DNA of 64,000 nucleotides from an uncultured Aquimarina sp. (GTDB lineage: Bacteria; Bacteroidota; Bacteroidia; Flavobacteriales; Flavobacteriaceae), in NCBI GenBank assembly GCA_947498775.1, contig CANMLL010000005.1, forward strand, positions 124,001-188,000, in the 5' to 3' direction. This document shows positions 53,099-61,766 of the stretch, in pieces. Position 1 is the stretch's first letter; each line of letters starts with the position of its first letter. Made by a program: the position numbers and the translations under genes. The notes beneath the pieces were generated by a model, which was not told the DNA's origin, did not search any database, and worked only from the letters and a program-made list of their open reading frames with translations.

Positions 53099-53674
53099 AT
53101 GGGTTTTAATATAAATCTCACCAATGCTCTGGATCAATACGAAGGCCTTGTAGACTTTGCTATACAAGAAGTAGCGGATTTGGGGGTTACAGAGTTTAAA
53201 GACTTTATAATTGATAAAAAAGGAGGAGAGTTTAGTCTCCCCGTTTTTGCTCCTCTTATTTTTGAACCGCTGATTAAGAAGAATTTGGTGTTGCCTTTTT
53301 TGAGAATTGATGCGGTAAATATTTCTGCAAATAGATCTAAGAATATTGTAAAAACTGCAATTGAAGGAAGAGATCATACTGTTAAAGAGCATATCTCTAA
53401 TGGAGATTTTAACATCTCAATTAATGGACTTATTGCTCGTGATGATTTTAGTAAGGATTACCCAAAAGGGAAATTGTTTTTGTTAAAACAGTTTTTAAAC
53501 GCTCCTTATTCTTTGCGAATTACACATGCCATACTTAATCGTTTGGGGGTTTATGAGATCGTGATAGATAACTATAGTATTCCATCTATTGATGGTGTGA
53601 AGAATATCCAGAAATTTTCGGCTCAGGCTACATCAGATGAACCTATTGAACTAATCATCAGAGATAATGCTTAA
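53099..53674 (+). CDS. Tail tube-hub adaptor-like protein (DUF6046-like)
   Basis: This 191-residue protein resembles the DUF6046 group found in Bacteroidota tail modules. It has an amphipathic start, a central G-D-F-N-I-S-I-N-G-L-I, and a beta-rich C-terminus with I-V-I-D-N-Y-S-I-P-S-I and F-S-A-Q-A-T-S-D. Position just before the hub gene, with an 8-base overlap, suggests a baseplate protein that links the tube to the hub, like LysM-type proteins in other contractile systems. The function is an inference. Confidence 0.55.
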   Translation: MGFNINLTNALDQYEGLVDFAIQEVADLGVTEFKDFIIDKKGGEFSLPVFAPLIFEPLIKKNLVLPFLRIDAVNISANRSKNIVKTAIEGRDHTVKEHISNGDFNISINGLIARDDFSKDYPKGKLFLLKQFLNAPYSLRITHAILNRLGVYEIVIDNYSIPSIDGVKNIQKFSAQATSDEPIELIIRDNA

Positions 53675-54992
53675 CTTAAATTGTAAAATAAAAATTTACG
53701 AAACCAATAAGGATTTACAACCTGAAGGAGATGTCTTTGAATTTAGTCATGTAAAAGATATTTTTATTGAATCTTCGTATAAAAATTTTACCGATACTGC
53801 AGTAATAAAAATGCCTAAAGCAGTAGTGATTAATCAATTAAATAATGCCTTGGGTATAGAAATAGCTCGTAGATTGCCTTTTGATCTTAAACAACGTAGT
53901 ATTCATGAGTTTTTTAAACAAGATCATTATATAGAGATATTCTTGGGGTATAATGGCGATTATAAGCCGGCTTTTCGCGGATATATAGCCTCGGTAAAGG
54001 GGGATGCGCCCGTATGCATAGAGTGCGAAGATTTTATGTATTTCTTGAAGAAATATAAAATGGTGCCAGATGCTACTCCTGCAGTAGAAAACGATCCTAA
54101 AAATCCTATATCTAATAACCCTTCTCAATTGTTACAAGATGTAAATGAAGCTATCGTAAATAGATTAGCACAAATCAAGGTCCCTTTTGATACCAACATT
54201 TTAGAAGAGGAAATTAATGATTTGATCATCGATAGGAATCATAATATTGTACAGTTCTTTAATCAGCTTAAAAAAGAATATGGGATCTATGCTTATTTCA
54301 AACTAGAAGAAGAAAAGAGTACATTGTATGTAACCAATAACCCTTGTGTTTATAGTGAAGAAGAGATTTCTGAATTAACTGAGCAGTATTTAATACAGGA
54401 TCAGGATGTTCCACTGCCTAAAACAATCCTTAAGCGAGCCCTTTCTATTTTGGGAGTGAATGATATTGTGAGTTTTTTTAAAAGTGATTCTTTCTTAGGA
54501 GAAGGAAGGTTCAGGTTTCATTATAATATCATAAGAGATGACCTAAAAATAAAAATTGAAGAAGCACAAAAAATTAGAATTCGGGCAGAAAAATATTTTA
54601 GTAATTCCAATACCCCAATTCATGTTGAAGCGGGCGATCCAGACGGTGAACTCATAAAGAAATATACACTACACGATAATCAAAAAGCACTATCTGTTGA
54701 TAATGCTATTCTTTTTAAAAAAGAAACTCAGGAAGCACAAGCAGAATTAAGTTCATTTGCCACTTTACGACTTGCTCAAAAAAAACAAACAGGACTTACA
54801 GGGTCTTTTGAAACGTTTGGAGAGCCATTTATGAGACCTACAGATCGTGTATTTCTTGAAGATTCAGAGGACAAAGAAAAAAATGGAGTCTTTCAGGTAG
54901 AAGGTGTTAAGCGTAGATATGGAGTAGGAGGGTATAGACAAAGTATTAGTTTAGGTAGATTGGTCTCAAAAGAAGAAAATAAAGCATCATAA
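53667..54992 (+). CDS. Baseplate hub protein (gp27/gpD-like)
   Basis: This 441-residue protein has the pattern of tail hub proteins: an N-terminal barrel with S-S-Y-K-N-F-T-D-T-A-V-I-K-M-P, then D-H-Y-I-E-I-F-L-G-Y-N-G, A-F-R-G-Y-I, and a C-terminal R-P-T-D-R-V segment near the end of the second barrel. A trimer of it would sit at the tube tip and hold the spike. In VgrG and many injection systems hub and spike are fused; here they are separate, as in P2 and T4. The spike gene follows without a gap. Confidence 0.75.
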   Translation: MLNLNCKIKIYETNKDLQPEGDVFEFSHVKDIFIESSYKNFTDTAVIKMPKAVVINQLNNALGIEIARRLPFDLKQRSIHEFFKQDHYIEIFLGYNGDYKPAFRGYIASVKGDAPVCIECEDFMYFLKKYKMVPDATPAVENDPKNPISNNPSQLLQDVNEAIVNRLAQIKVPFDTNILEEEINDLIIDRNHNIVQFFNQLKKEYGIYAYFKLEEEKSTLYVTNNPCVYSEEEISELTEQYLIQDQDVPLPKTILKRALSILGVNDIVSFFKSDSFLGEGRFRFHYNIIRDDLKIKIEEAQKIRIRAEKYFSNSNTPIHVEAGDPDGELIKKYTLHDNQKALSVDNAILFKKETQEAQAELSSFATLRLAQKKQTGLTGSFETFGEPFMRPTDRVFLEDSEDKEKNGVFQVEGVKRRYGVGGYRQSISLGRLVSKEENKAS

Positions 54993-55733
54993 ATGGAAGT
55001 TACAGAAATCATAAAAAAAATTGCAGACGAAGGTCATAAAGTTCAGACTTGTGCAGCAAAAGTGGTTAGGGTTAATAGAGAAGAACCTTCTTCTTTAAAT
55101 GATAGTGATGATGATATTGATCGTGATGTATATACTGTAGATGTTGTTCGATCTGATGGTGCAGAGATTAATAATGTACGTCTCAAATCTTCTATACAGG
55201 ACAAAGAACAAGGAATAATCTGTGTTCCGAAAGAAAATAGTTGGGTTTTAATATCAATTATTGAAACTACAGAAACACGAGCTTTTATTTCTCAATATTC
55301 TGAAATAGATAAGATATTTTTACGTATCAAGAATGATGATGACACCTATTTTAATATGCAATCTAATGGTAATGCTACAACATTATCATTTAAAATAATA
55401 GAGTCGGGAGATAGTATTCCTAATACCCCTAAAAAGTATAAGGATATCTCAAGAATAGCATATTCGTCAGATGAAGTAAAAGTGGATTTCAATGAAGGAG
55501 AAGGATATCAAGCGTTAATCGACAATAACAAAGTGTTGTTTGAGCATACCGAAAAAAAACTTTGCTTCAAGATGGAATCTAAATTTAAGGTACAGGTTGG
55601 AAACAACAACTTAAAAGAGGAGCTGAATGAATTGATAAAAGAAGTTTCTAAAATCGTGGTGGCTCAAGGGGTAGGTCCCGATATTGGGGCACTTGCAGGA
55701 ATAAATAATAGAATTAATGAAATAATGGAATAA
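54993..55733 (+). CDS. Baseplate spike-like protein (gpV/gp5-like)
   Basis: This 246-residue protein starts right after the hub gene. Residues about 15-110 form an OB-type barrel pattern (V-Q-T-C-A-A-K-V-V-R-V ... Y-T-V-D-V-V-R ... I-I-C-V-P-K-E-N-S-W-V-L-I-S). The following part is consistent with a beta-helical spike ending in a short helix. No PAAR-type tip gene is visible. It would form the piercing tip of the particle. Confidence 0.6.
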   Translation: MEVTEIIKKIADEGHKVQTCAAKVVRVNREEPSSLNDSDDDIDRDVYTVDVVRSDGAEINNVRLKSSIQDKEQGIICVPKENSWVLISIIETTETRAFISQYSEIDKIFLRIKNDDDTYFNMQSNGNATTLSFKIIESGDSIPNTPKKYKDISRIAYSSDEVKVDFNEGEGYQALIDNNKVLFEHTEKKLCFKMESKFKVQVGNNNLKEELNELIKEVSKIVVAQGVGPDIGALAGINNRINEIME

Positions 55734-55734
55734 A

Positions 55735-55992
55735 ATGCCTTTAAATGCTCAAACACTAGCTGGTGAAATTAAGACAGCGATAGAACAAAGTAATGGTAGT
55801 ATAACTCCTGTTAGCGATCCGCTTAATAATCAATCTGATGCAGAAGCGCAAGGAGGTGAATACTTAGAAAGTATGAGTAAAGCTATCGCAAAAGCTGTCG
55901 TAGAACACATACAAAATAATTTATTGGTAAAATCCCTTGGAACAGGTTATAGTGGTACACCTGTTAACTCTAATTCGACCACCGTAAGTTAA
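55735..55992 (+). CDS. Small hypothetical baseplate-region protein
   Basis: This 85-residue protein starts L-N-A-Q-T-L-A-G-E-I-K, has a central helix (S-M-S-K-A-I-A-K-A-V-V-E-H-I) and ends in a Ser/Thr/Gly tail. Its place one base after the spike gene in a tightly packed run suggests it is a minor part of the spike or baseplate. I do not recognise a family. Confidence 0.5.
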   Translation: MPLNAQTLAGEIKTAIEQSNGSITPVSDPLNNQSDAEAQGGEYLESMSKAIAKAVVEHIQNNLLVKSLGTGYSGTPVNSNSTTVS

Positions 55993-56002
55993 TTAATAGA
56001 TC

Positions 56003-56296
56003 ATGAGAGATTTTAAACTTGATAAAAATATGGATTTGGAGATCAAAGACGGTGACTTTGTCATTGGAGATACTGATCAACAAAATATAGAACTCATTTT
56101 ATTAAGTCATAAAGGGAGCTTTAAGGAATTTCCAATTCTGGGAGTAGGTATTACTGATTATATAAGAAGTCCAGAGATCATCTCCAGGCTTAGACTAGAA
56201 AATGAGATCAATAATCAGCTAGAGTATGATAATTTCTTTGTGAAGGATCTTGATGTAAATGATCTACAAAATATTCATATAGATGGAAACTATTAA
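56003..56296 (+). CDS. gp25/gp46-like baseplate wedge protein
   Basis: This 97-residue protein contains D-F-V-I-G-D-T-D-Q-Q-N-I-E-L-I-L, then H-K-G-S-F-K-E-F-P-I-L-G-V-G-I, the pattern of phage baseplate proteins of the gp25/gpW or Mu gp46 type. Such proteins start sheath assembly at the baseplate. It overlaps the next gene by 14 bases. Small size and position before the J-like gene support the call. Confidence 0.65.
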   Translation: MRDFKLDKNMDLEIKDGDFVIGDTDQQNIELILLSHKGSFKEFPILGVGITDYIRSPEIISRLRLENEINNQLEYDNFFVKDLDVNDLQNIHIDGNY

Positions 56297-56690
56297 GCCG
56301 CAAGAGAATCAAAATATATTCGATATGGCCCTGCAGGAGTATGGTAGTATTGAAGGGTTATTTGATTTGATGGATGATAATCAAATCAATGAAGCAGATA
56401 GCACTTTAACGGTATATAATGATCTAACCATAATTAGTACTCCTACCAAAAGGGATATTAAAGAATTTTATATTTCCAGAAGCATAAAACCTGCTACCGG
56501 ATTAACCAATGAAGAAGTCGAATTATTTGAAGATAAAAGAGATTGTGAGGGTATAGGTTGTATGGAGGTAGAACATGATTTTATAGTATATCGTGATCCT
56601 GAAACAGAACCCGAAACGTGTTTGGAAAAAGCTTTGTATTCCAATACAGTTGTAGAATCAGATGTTCTAAAGAAATCAAAAAAAAGATAA
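56283..56690 (+). CDS. LysM-like baseplate protein
   Basis: This 135-residue protein begins with a LysM-like unit (N-I-F-D-M-A-L-Q-E-Y-G-S-I-E-G-L-F-D-L-M-D-D-N) typical of gpX-type tail proteins that clamp the tube-baseplate junction. A charged tail with three or four cysteines follows. It lies between the gp25-like and J-like genes. The LysM call is from the spacing of hydrophobic residues. Confidence 0.55.
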   Translation: METIKPQENQNIFDMALQEYGSIEGLFDLMDDNQINEADSTLTVYNDLTIISTPTKRDIKEFYISRSIKPATGLTNEEVELFEDKRDCEGIGCMEVEHDFIVYRDPETEPETCLEKALYSNTVVESDVLKKSKKR

Positions 56691-56709
56691 CCAGGTATAA
56701 TATATCATA

Positions 56710-57711
56710 ATGGCGCGTACAATTGCAGAAATACAGCAAGAAATCTTTATAGAAAAAGAAAAGTATTCAGAGTTAGTAGAGTTGAACAGCGATTCTAAAT
56801 CCGCTATCTGGAGGCTCTGGATATATATTGTTTCAGCGGCAATTTGGATGCATGAAAAAATTGTAGAAAAAAATGCTTTATTATCAAGGCCTCATACATT
56901 AAATTGGTATAGAGAACAAGCATTAAACTATATACATGGAGCCGATTTGATCTGGGAAGAAGGATATTTTCAATTTGAAAAAATACCAGATGCAGAAAGT
57001 AAAAAAATTATTAAACATTGTGCGGTTTCTGAGCGTTTGTATGAAGATATAGAGGACGGAGAAGAAACTGATCCCGATCGTTTAGCAGATTTGATAAGTG
57101 AGTTCTATTACAATCAGGTAGGTATTATTTTTATGAAAGTTGCTAAGCAAGATGGAGACGATATTGTTCCGCTGTTACGATCAGAACGTAGAGCATTTAG
57201 GGCGTATATGAATGAGATTAAGGATGCAGGAACACAGATAAAAGTGTTATCAACGATTGGAGACACAGTATATATAGAAGTAGATGTTTATGTAGATCCA
57301 TTGATTATTTATACTGAAGGGGATAATAAAGGGAAACTAGTTCGGGATTTATCTATTGCTCCTGTAGAAACTGCAATTAAAAATTATTTATCTACGCTCG
57401 AATTTAATGGATCATTTGTGCCTACATTTTTAACAGATCAAATTCAGAAATCTGAAGGGGTTAATCTACCCATTTTGAGAAAGATTATAGCTAATTTTAA
57501 GAAGAGCGACTTACCTGTCGATGAGCAGCCTAGTGAAGATATATCAAACAATAAAAACCGCGTAATTGTTTTAGGAAAAGATGATCGAGGAGCTCATAAA
57601 GAATATCCGTTTTTTATTCCCGTATCAGGATATTTTGATGTAAATAAAAGCATAATAAAAATTAATTATAGAGCCTATAATTTACAAACTGATGCCAGTT
57701 TTGATATCTAA
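56710..57711 (+). CDS. Baseplate protein J-like (wedge)
   Basis: This 333-residue protein has an N-terminal helical segment (I-A-E-I-Q-Q-E-I ... A-I-W-R-L-W-I-Y-I-V-S-A-A-I-W), then alternating strands and helices (V-Y-I-E-V-D-V-Y-V-D, and later L-P-I-L-R-K-I-I). Its size and its place between the gp25/LysM-like genes and the I-like gene match baseplate protein J (gp6/gp47). Sequence motifs alone are weak. Confidence 0.55.
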   Translation: MARTIAEIQQEIFIEKEKYSELVELNSDSKSAIWRLWIYIVSAAIWMHEKIVEKNALLSRPHTLNWYREQALNYIHGADLIWEEGYFQFEKIPDAESKKIIKHCAVSERLYEDIEDGEETDPDRLADLISEFYYNQVGIIFMKVAKQDGDDIVPLLRSERRAFRAYMNEIKDAGTQIKVLSTIGDTVYIEVDVYVDPLIIYTEGDNKGKLVRDLSIAPVETAIKNYLSTLEFNGSFVPTFLTDQIQKSEGVNLPILRKIIANFKKSDLPVDEQPSEDISNNKNRVIVLGKDDRGAHKEYPFFIPVSGYFDVNKSIIKINYRAYNLQTDASFDI

Positions 57712-57720
57712 AATAGCAAC

Positions 57721-58497
57721 ATGTTAAGAAAATACACACAAATAAATTGGTCTAGAGGGATATTAATGCTGATACCTCCGTTGCTTAGAAAATCAAAACA
57801 AGTAGTTTGGTTAAATGTATTATTAACACCACTTAAAAACGTATATGACGATACATTATATAAAATGCAACACAATGGTCAGGTGGTATACTTAGAGAAG
57901 GTGTTGAATGAACTATTTAACCCCGGACGTAAGTATAGACCAGATAGGTTTGCTACAAATAAGGCAAATGCAGGTTTGATTTTTATTGAAGATGCTCATA
58001 GACCAGAGGTTCAGTATTTGTATACGCATAAAGAAATAGAAGAGGAAAAGTATGAACCGATAGATGTGTATACCCATGATGGAGAGACAAGAGAATTATT
58101 TACCTTCTTTTTATACTTGTCTGGTGATTTAGATTTTCAGAGTACCCAGTATTTCAATTTTAGAATTAATATACCTAGTAATTTGTTGTTGCCAAAAGAT
58201 ACTTATGATACAGTGCTTACTTGTATTAAAAATGAACTTGAATCCGATAATATAACAGAATATGAGTATCTGGATCAAATAGAAGAATTAAGTAATATGT
58301 TGGTAGCGGCGGGTAAACATCCTTTTAGTAATCATCCAAAAGCTGTAAAAATCCAAACACCAAAGTTTCATAAAGTTGTGAATTACTATAAGCTAGCGGC
58401 AAAAAGCTATGAAACAAGGCAATACGAATTCAATGATAACCCACCACTAGATAAGCTACGTGAAGGAAAACGTAGCAGTAAATTATTAAAAATATGA
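57721..58497 (+). CDS. Tail protein I-like
   Basis: This 258-residue protein begins W-S-R-G-I-L-M-L-I-P-P-L-L-R, with a helical part P-L-K-N-V-Y-D-D-T-L-Y, similar in style to gpI/gp48 proteins that join baseplate to fibres. It overlaps the fibre gene by 4 bases (ATGA). The C-terminus is basic. The role is inferred from gene order. Confidence 0.5.
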   Translation: MLRKYTQINWSRGILMLIPPLLRKSKQVVWLNVLLTPLKNVYDDTLYKMQHNGQVVYLEKVLNELFNPGRKYRPDRFATNKANAGLIFIEDAHRPEVQYLYTHKEIEEEKYEPIDVYTHDGETRELFTFFLYLSGDLDFQSTQYFNFRINIPSNLLLPKDTYDTVLTCIKNELESDNITEYEYLDQIEELSNMLVAAGKHPFSNHPKAVKIQTPKFHKVVNYYKLAAKSYETRQYEFNDNPPLDKLREGKRSSKLLKI

Positions 58498-59855
58498 AAA
58501 GAGTTTTATTTGGATATAAAGGAGGGTTTCCGTTAGAGCAGGAAACACTGATACAACTACAAAAAGCATACTCTATAGATATGTTAGAGGCACTTTTTGC
58601 CTTGTGGGGGTTAGACCCGGCAGAAAAATACCTAGTAAAACGTGCCACCAGTGCTACCGATGACGGCTGGATCATTTTTCCTTTTGAAACTGTACAGATA
58701 AATCCTGTAGATGGTTCTGAAATTAAGGTTGAAAAACCACAATTGTTACGATTACAATATATAGACAATTCGACACAATTTAATATTGTTGATCTTAGAG
58801 AAACCGATGGATCGCTTGAGTATGCACAGGCAGGGCCTGATGGAAGCTTAGAGAAAAAAGTGTATGAAGAATTTGTTGCTCAACAAGTTGGAGGTGGTAC
58901 ATATGCAATAAATAGTTTGACTCCTCTTGACACTATTTTAAAAATAGCTTCTAACATTGCCAATAATGCTACACAAATTAATGCTGTAAAAGAAAATTAT
59001 TTACCTCGTGATGGGTCAAAACCTATGACAGGGGATCTGAATTTGGGATATACACATGATTTAATCTTTAATAATTCGGGGAGTACTAATTTAGATTATA
59101 TAGCCTATAATGATGGAGGAGCTCCTCCGAATAACCCAAATCCAGGTATATTCAATTTTGTTGCAGATAAGGCAAAAGGTGAACCAGGTAATGCTTGGAT
59201 TCGTAGTGGTGGTGTACTTACAGGTAAAGTTGCAGTAGGTGTGGATAGCCCGGCAAGAAACCTAGATGTAAATGCTAATAGTGATTATGTAAGGCTTCGT
59301 AACTTAAAACAAGTAAACGTAACCTCCCAAAAACCTTTGGTGATGAATACTGCCGGAGATGTTGGGGTGGCAAGTCAAAGTATATTACCACAACAAGCCA
59401 CGACATCGACGAGAGGTATAGCCGAAATAGCAACAACTACAGAGGTTAATAATGGGAATTTTTCAGACCGAAATAAAATAGTAAGTCCTTATTATCTCAG
59501 AAATTCAAATTATGCAAAAGTACTACTTACAGGTTCTGTTTACATGGGTAATATTGGTAATGTTTTACCCGCAGGTGGAGGAAGATTTACTCCTGTTGCA
59601 TCTGGTAATTTTTCTAGTGCTAGATTAGTAGAGAGTCCTGGACCGGATACATATTATACTGTAACTTTTACACAGCAAATTTTTGGGTCGTATGTGCCAA
59701 TTGCGGTATTTGAGAGTATAGAAAATTGGAACGCTGAAAATGATGCAATAGTTACGTTCAAGAATATGAGAAGTAATAGTCTCGATTTTTTAATTAGAGA
59801 GTTGAGCGAACATAGAAGACAAGGAGTTTACCTAAGAATTAAAATAATTGGTTAA
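58494..59855 (+). CDS. Tail fibre / receptor-binding protein
   Basis: This 453-residue protein has typical tail-fibre parts: a baseplate-binding N-terminus (about 1-130), a fibre motif L-P-R-D-G-S-K-P-M-T-G-D-L near 170, a segment R-G-I-A-E-I-A-T-T-T-E-V-N-N-G near 310, and a beta-rich C-terminal domain of about 100 residues likely to bind the target surface. Host range would depend on this gene and the following ones. Confidence 0.8.
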   Translation: MKRVLFGYKGGFPLEQETLIQLQKAYSIDMLEALFALWGLDPAEKYLVKRATSATDDGWIIFPFETVQINPVDGSEIKVEKPQLLRLQYIDNSTQFNIVDLRETDGSLEYAQAGPDGSLEKKVYEEFVAQQVGGGTYAINSLTPLDTILKIASNIANNATQINAVKENYLPRDGSKPMTGDLNLGYTHDLIFNNSGSTNLDYIAYNDGGAPPNNPNPGIFNFVADKAKGEPGNAWIRSGGVLTGKVAVGVDSPARNLDVNANSDYVRLRNLKQVNVTSQKPLVMNTAGDVGVASQSILPQQATTSTRGIAEIATTTEVNNGNFSDRNKIVSPYYLRNSNYAKVLLTGSVYMGNIGNVLPAGGGRFTPVASGNFSSARLVESPGPDTYYTVTFTQQIFGSYVPIAVFESIENWNAENDAIVTFKNMRSNSLDFLIRELSEHRRQGVYLRIKIIG

Positions 59856-59856
59856 T

Positions 59857-61317
59857 ATGAAATATGGTATCAATATAGTACAGGGCGCGATACACGCAAT
59901 TTCGGAGTTTCCAGAAGATAGTTTGCCTGAAAATTTTAAAGAGATAACCAAAGAAAGATATAATGAACTTCTGGATAATTTTACCCCATTTTCTACTTGG
60001 GATGAAAGTAAAGGGGATTTTGTAGAAGATGAAGATGCTAAAACGCTATATAAAATAGAAGCAGAAGCTGACAATTATAGAAAACAACTTTCTTTGCTAC
60101 TTACGGAGATCAATTTGGCCGAAAAGTTAGGAGAAAATACAAATGTCTTGCAAGGTAAGTTTAATAATATAGAAAAAGCTTACAAAGCTCTGGATAATAA
60201 ATCTCCAGTAGTTTATGCAGGAATAAAACAAGTAATCACCTTACCTATAAATACAATTACACTTTCCGGTACAGCAACAGACAAGGATGGTAAAGTAGTA
60301 TCAGTAAACTGGGTGAAGGTTAACGGCGGTAGCACAAATATTCTAAATCCCAACGAATTATCAACCAAAGTCAATAAACTAGAAGCGGGTAATTATGTCT
60401 TTAGGCTAACGGCTACCGATAATAATGGAGCAAGTTCAGCAAGTGATGTTAATGTTTGTGTAAAACCTAAAGGAGTTGTTAAAATAAGTGTATCTCCCAA
60501 AGAGAAACATAATATATCTGCTTCAGGTACTGTTTTTGAAGTAAATGTAAAAAGTAACACGGATTGGAGTATACAGGCAAAGGGTAATTCTTCGGTAACT
60601 CCGTCTTCTGGCATCGGAAATGGAAAAGTTACGGTGAAGATTCATAAGAATAATTCTAGAGCATCCCTTTTGGGACATGTCGAGTTTAGAGCAGAGGATA
60701 AAGTAACCAATTTTGTTTGGAGCCAAAAAGGAATCAAAATTGATGATGATGACTTTGATGATGATATCCGTTGTTTCGACCTTGAGTCTAATGTTGTAAT
60801 GGCAAATGGGAGAAGTAAAAAATTAAAGAACATCAAAATAGATGATGAATTGTTAGGCGTTAGTTTCTCTAAGAATATTCCCGCCGCAGGTAAATTTATT
60901 AATGCTGAAGATGTTTTAGAAAAAACAAAAAAATCCAAAGTAAAGGTGGTGGATTTTGGTATAGAAACTGTTGATGAATATCGTAGAATTACATTGCTAA
61001 ATAATACAATAATTGACGTAACCGCTTCACATCCATTATTATCAAGTAAGGATCAAAAGGAATTAGCATGGTTAACGCCAGATGAATTAAGAGCAGGGAT
61101 GTACCTTATAGATAAAAATGGAAAATTTGTAGAAATTGAATCCAAAAGAACCATAAAAGAAACCTTAGAAATAGGTGTGCTTCATGTAAAAGGAGGAGAT
61201 AACTATATGATTCAAGGTGTTATCGTTCATAATGCCAAAGTTGTCAGGGCAAAAACTAGGGCTAAAGAAATAAAAGGTGCATTAGCTATTGACGCTGATG
61301 ATGTCGTAAAAAAATAA
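59857..61317 (+). CDS. Fibre-associated protein with PKD, BACON and bacterial intein-like (Hint) domains
   Basis: This 486-residue protein has a tail-fibre-assembly-like N-terminus (about 1-100), a PKD-like domain (about 110-205), a BACON-like carbohydrate-binding domain (about 210-290), an acidic hinge (D/F-rich, 295-304) and a Hint domain. The Hint domain starts at Cys306 (C-F-D-L-E-S), has A-S-H-P (His392) as its TxxH-like block, and ends V-H-N (Asn459). The next residue is Ala460, not Cys/Ser/Thr, so full splicing is unlikely. Cleavage or ligation as in bacterial intein-like domains would remove or transfer the 27-residue basic tail. No homing endonuclease is present. Confidence 0.82.
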   Translation: MKYGINIVQGAIHAISEFPEDSLPENFKEITKERYNELLDNFTPFSTWDESKGDFVEDEDAKTLYKIEAEADNYRKQLSLLLTEINLAEKLGENTNVLQGKFNNIEKAYKALDNKSPVVYAGIKQVITLPINTITLSGTATDKDGKVVSVNWVKVNGGSTNILNPNELSTKVNKLEAGNYVFRLTATDNNGASSASDVNVCVKPKGVVKISVSPKEKHNISASGTVFEVNVKSNTDWSIQAKGNSSVTPSSGIGNGKVTVKIHKNNSRASLLGHVEFRAEDKVTNFVWSQKGIKIDDDDFDDDIRCFDLESNVVMANGRSKKLKNIKIDDELLGVSFSKNIPAAGKFINAEDVLEKTKKSKVKVVDFGIETVDEYRRITLLNNTIIDVTASHPLLSSKDQKELAWLTPDELRAGMYLIDKNGKFVEIESKRTIKETLEIGVLHVKGGDNYMIQGVIVHNAKVVRAKTRAKEIKGALAIDADDVVKK

Positions 61318-61346
61318 ATTATAACAGTTAATAGAAACAAGGTTCA

Positions 61347-61748
61347 ATGAAAAAATCAAGACCAGTATTAAAATCCTATTTCGAAACAGGTGATAAACCT
61401 ACAGAACCTCAGTTTTCTGATCTGGTCGATAGTTTGGTGCATCTTGATGACGGTCTTTTTGTAACTAATGTAGAAAAAGATGATAAAGGAAATCAAGTCA
61501 TTACGCTATCAGATGGTACATCGGTTACTATTCAAAAGCCTACAGTTCATGTAGATCAAAACAATAAAATCAGAATTGTTGATTTAGGCATTATAGAAAG
61601 TGATTCCTATATATTGAAAAGTACAGAAGATATACTGGCGGGTGCTATTAATAGATTAGACCCTCCATTAGTGGTCAAAGAAGATGAAAATGTTGTTTTT
61701 GAATTCGATGTAGTATATGTTGGTGGCGAAGGAGAAATATTCGATTAA
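61347..61748 (+). CDS. Small fibre-like protein
   Basis: This 133-residue protein starts K-K-S-R-P-V-L-K-S-Y-F-E-T-G-D-K-P-T, followed by Q-F-S-D-L-V-D-S-L, an N-terminal pattern I associate with Bacteroidota phage tail fibres. A short beta-rich section follows. It may cap the baseplate or anchor the large fibre encoded next. Confidence 0.6.
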   Translation: MKKSRPVLKSYFETGDKPTEPQFSDLVDSLVHLDDGLFVTNVEKDDKGNQVITLSDGTSVTIQKPTVHVDQNNKIRIVDLGIIESDSYILKSTEDILAGAINRLDPPLVVKEDENVVFEFDVVYVGGEGEIFD

Positions 61749-61766
61749 TAAATAGGTTAATTATCT

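Noticed and set aside
59857..61317. A true self-splicing intein
   Set aside because: The residue after the terminal Asn is Ala rather than Cys, Ser or Thr, only about 27 residues follow, and there is no essential host protein to interrupt.
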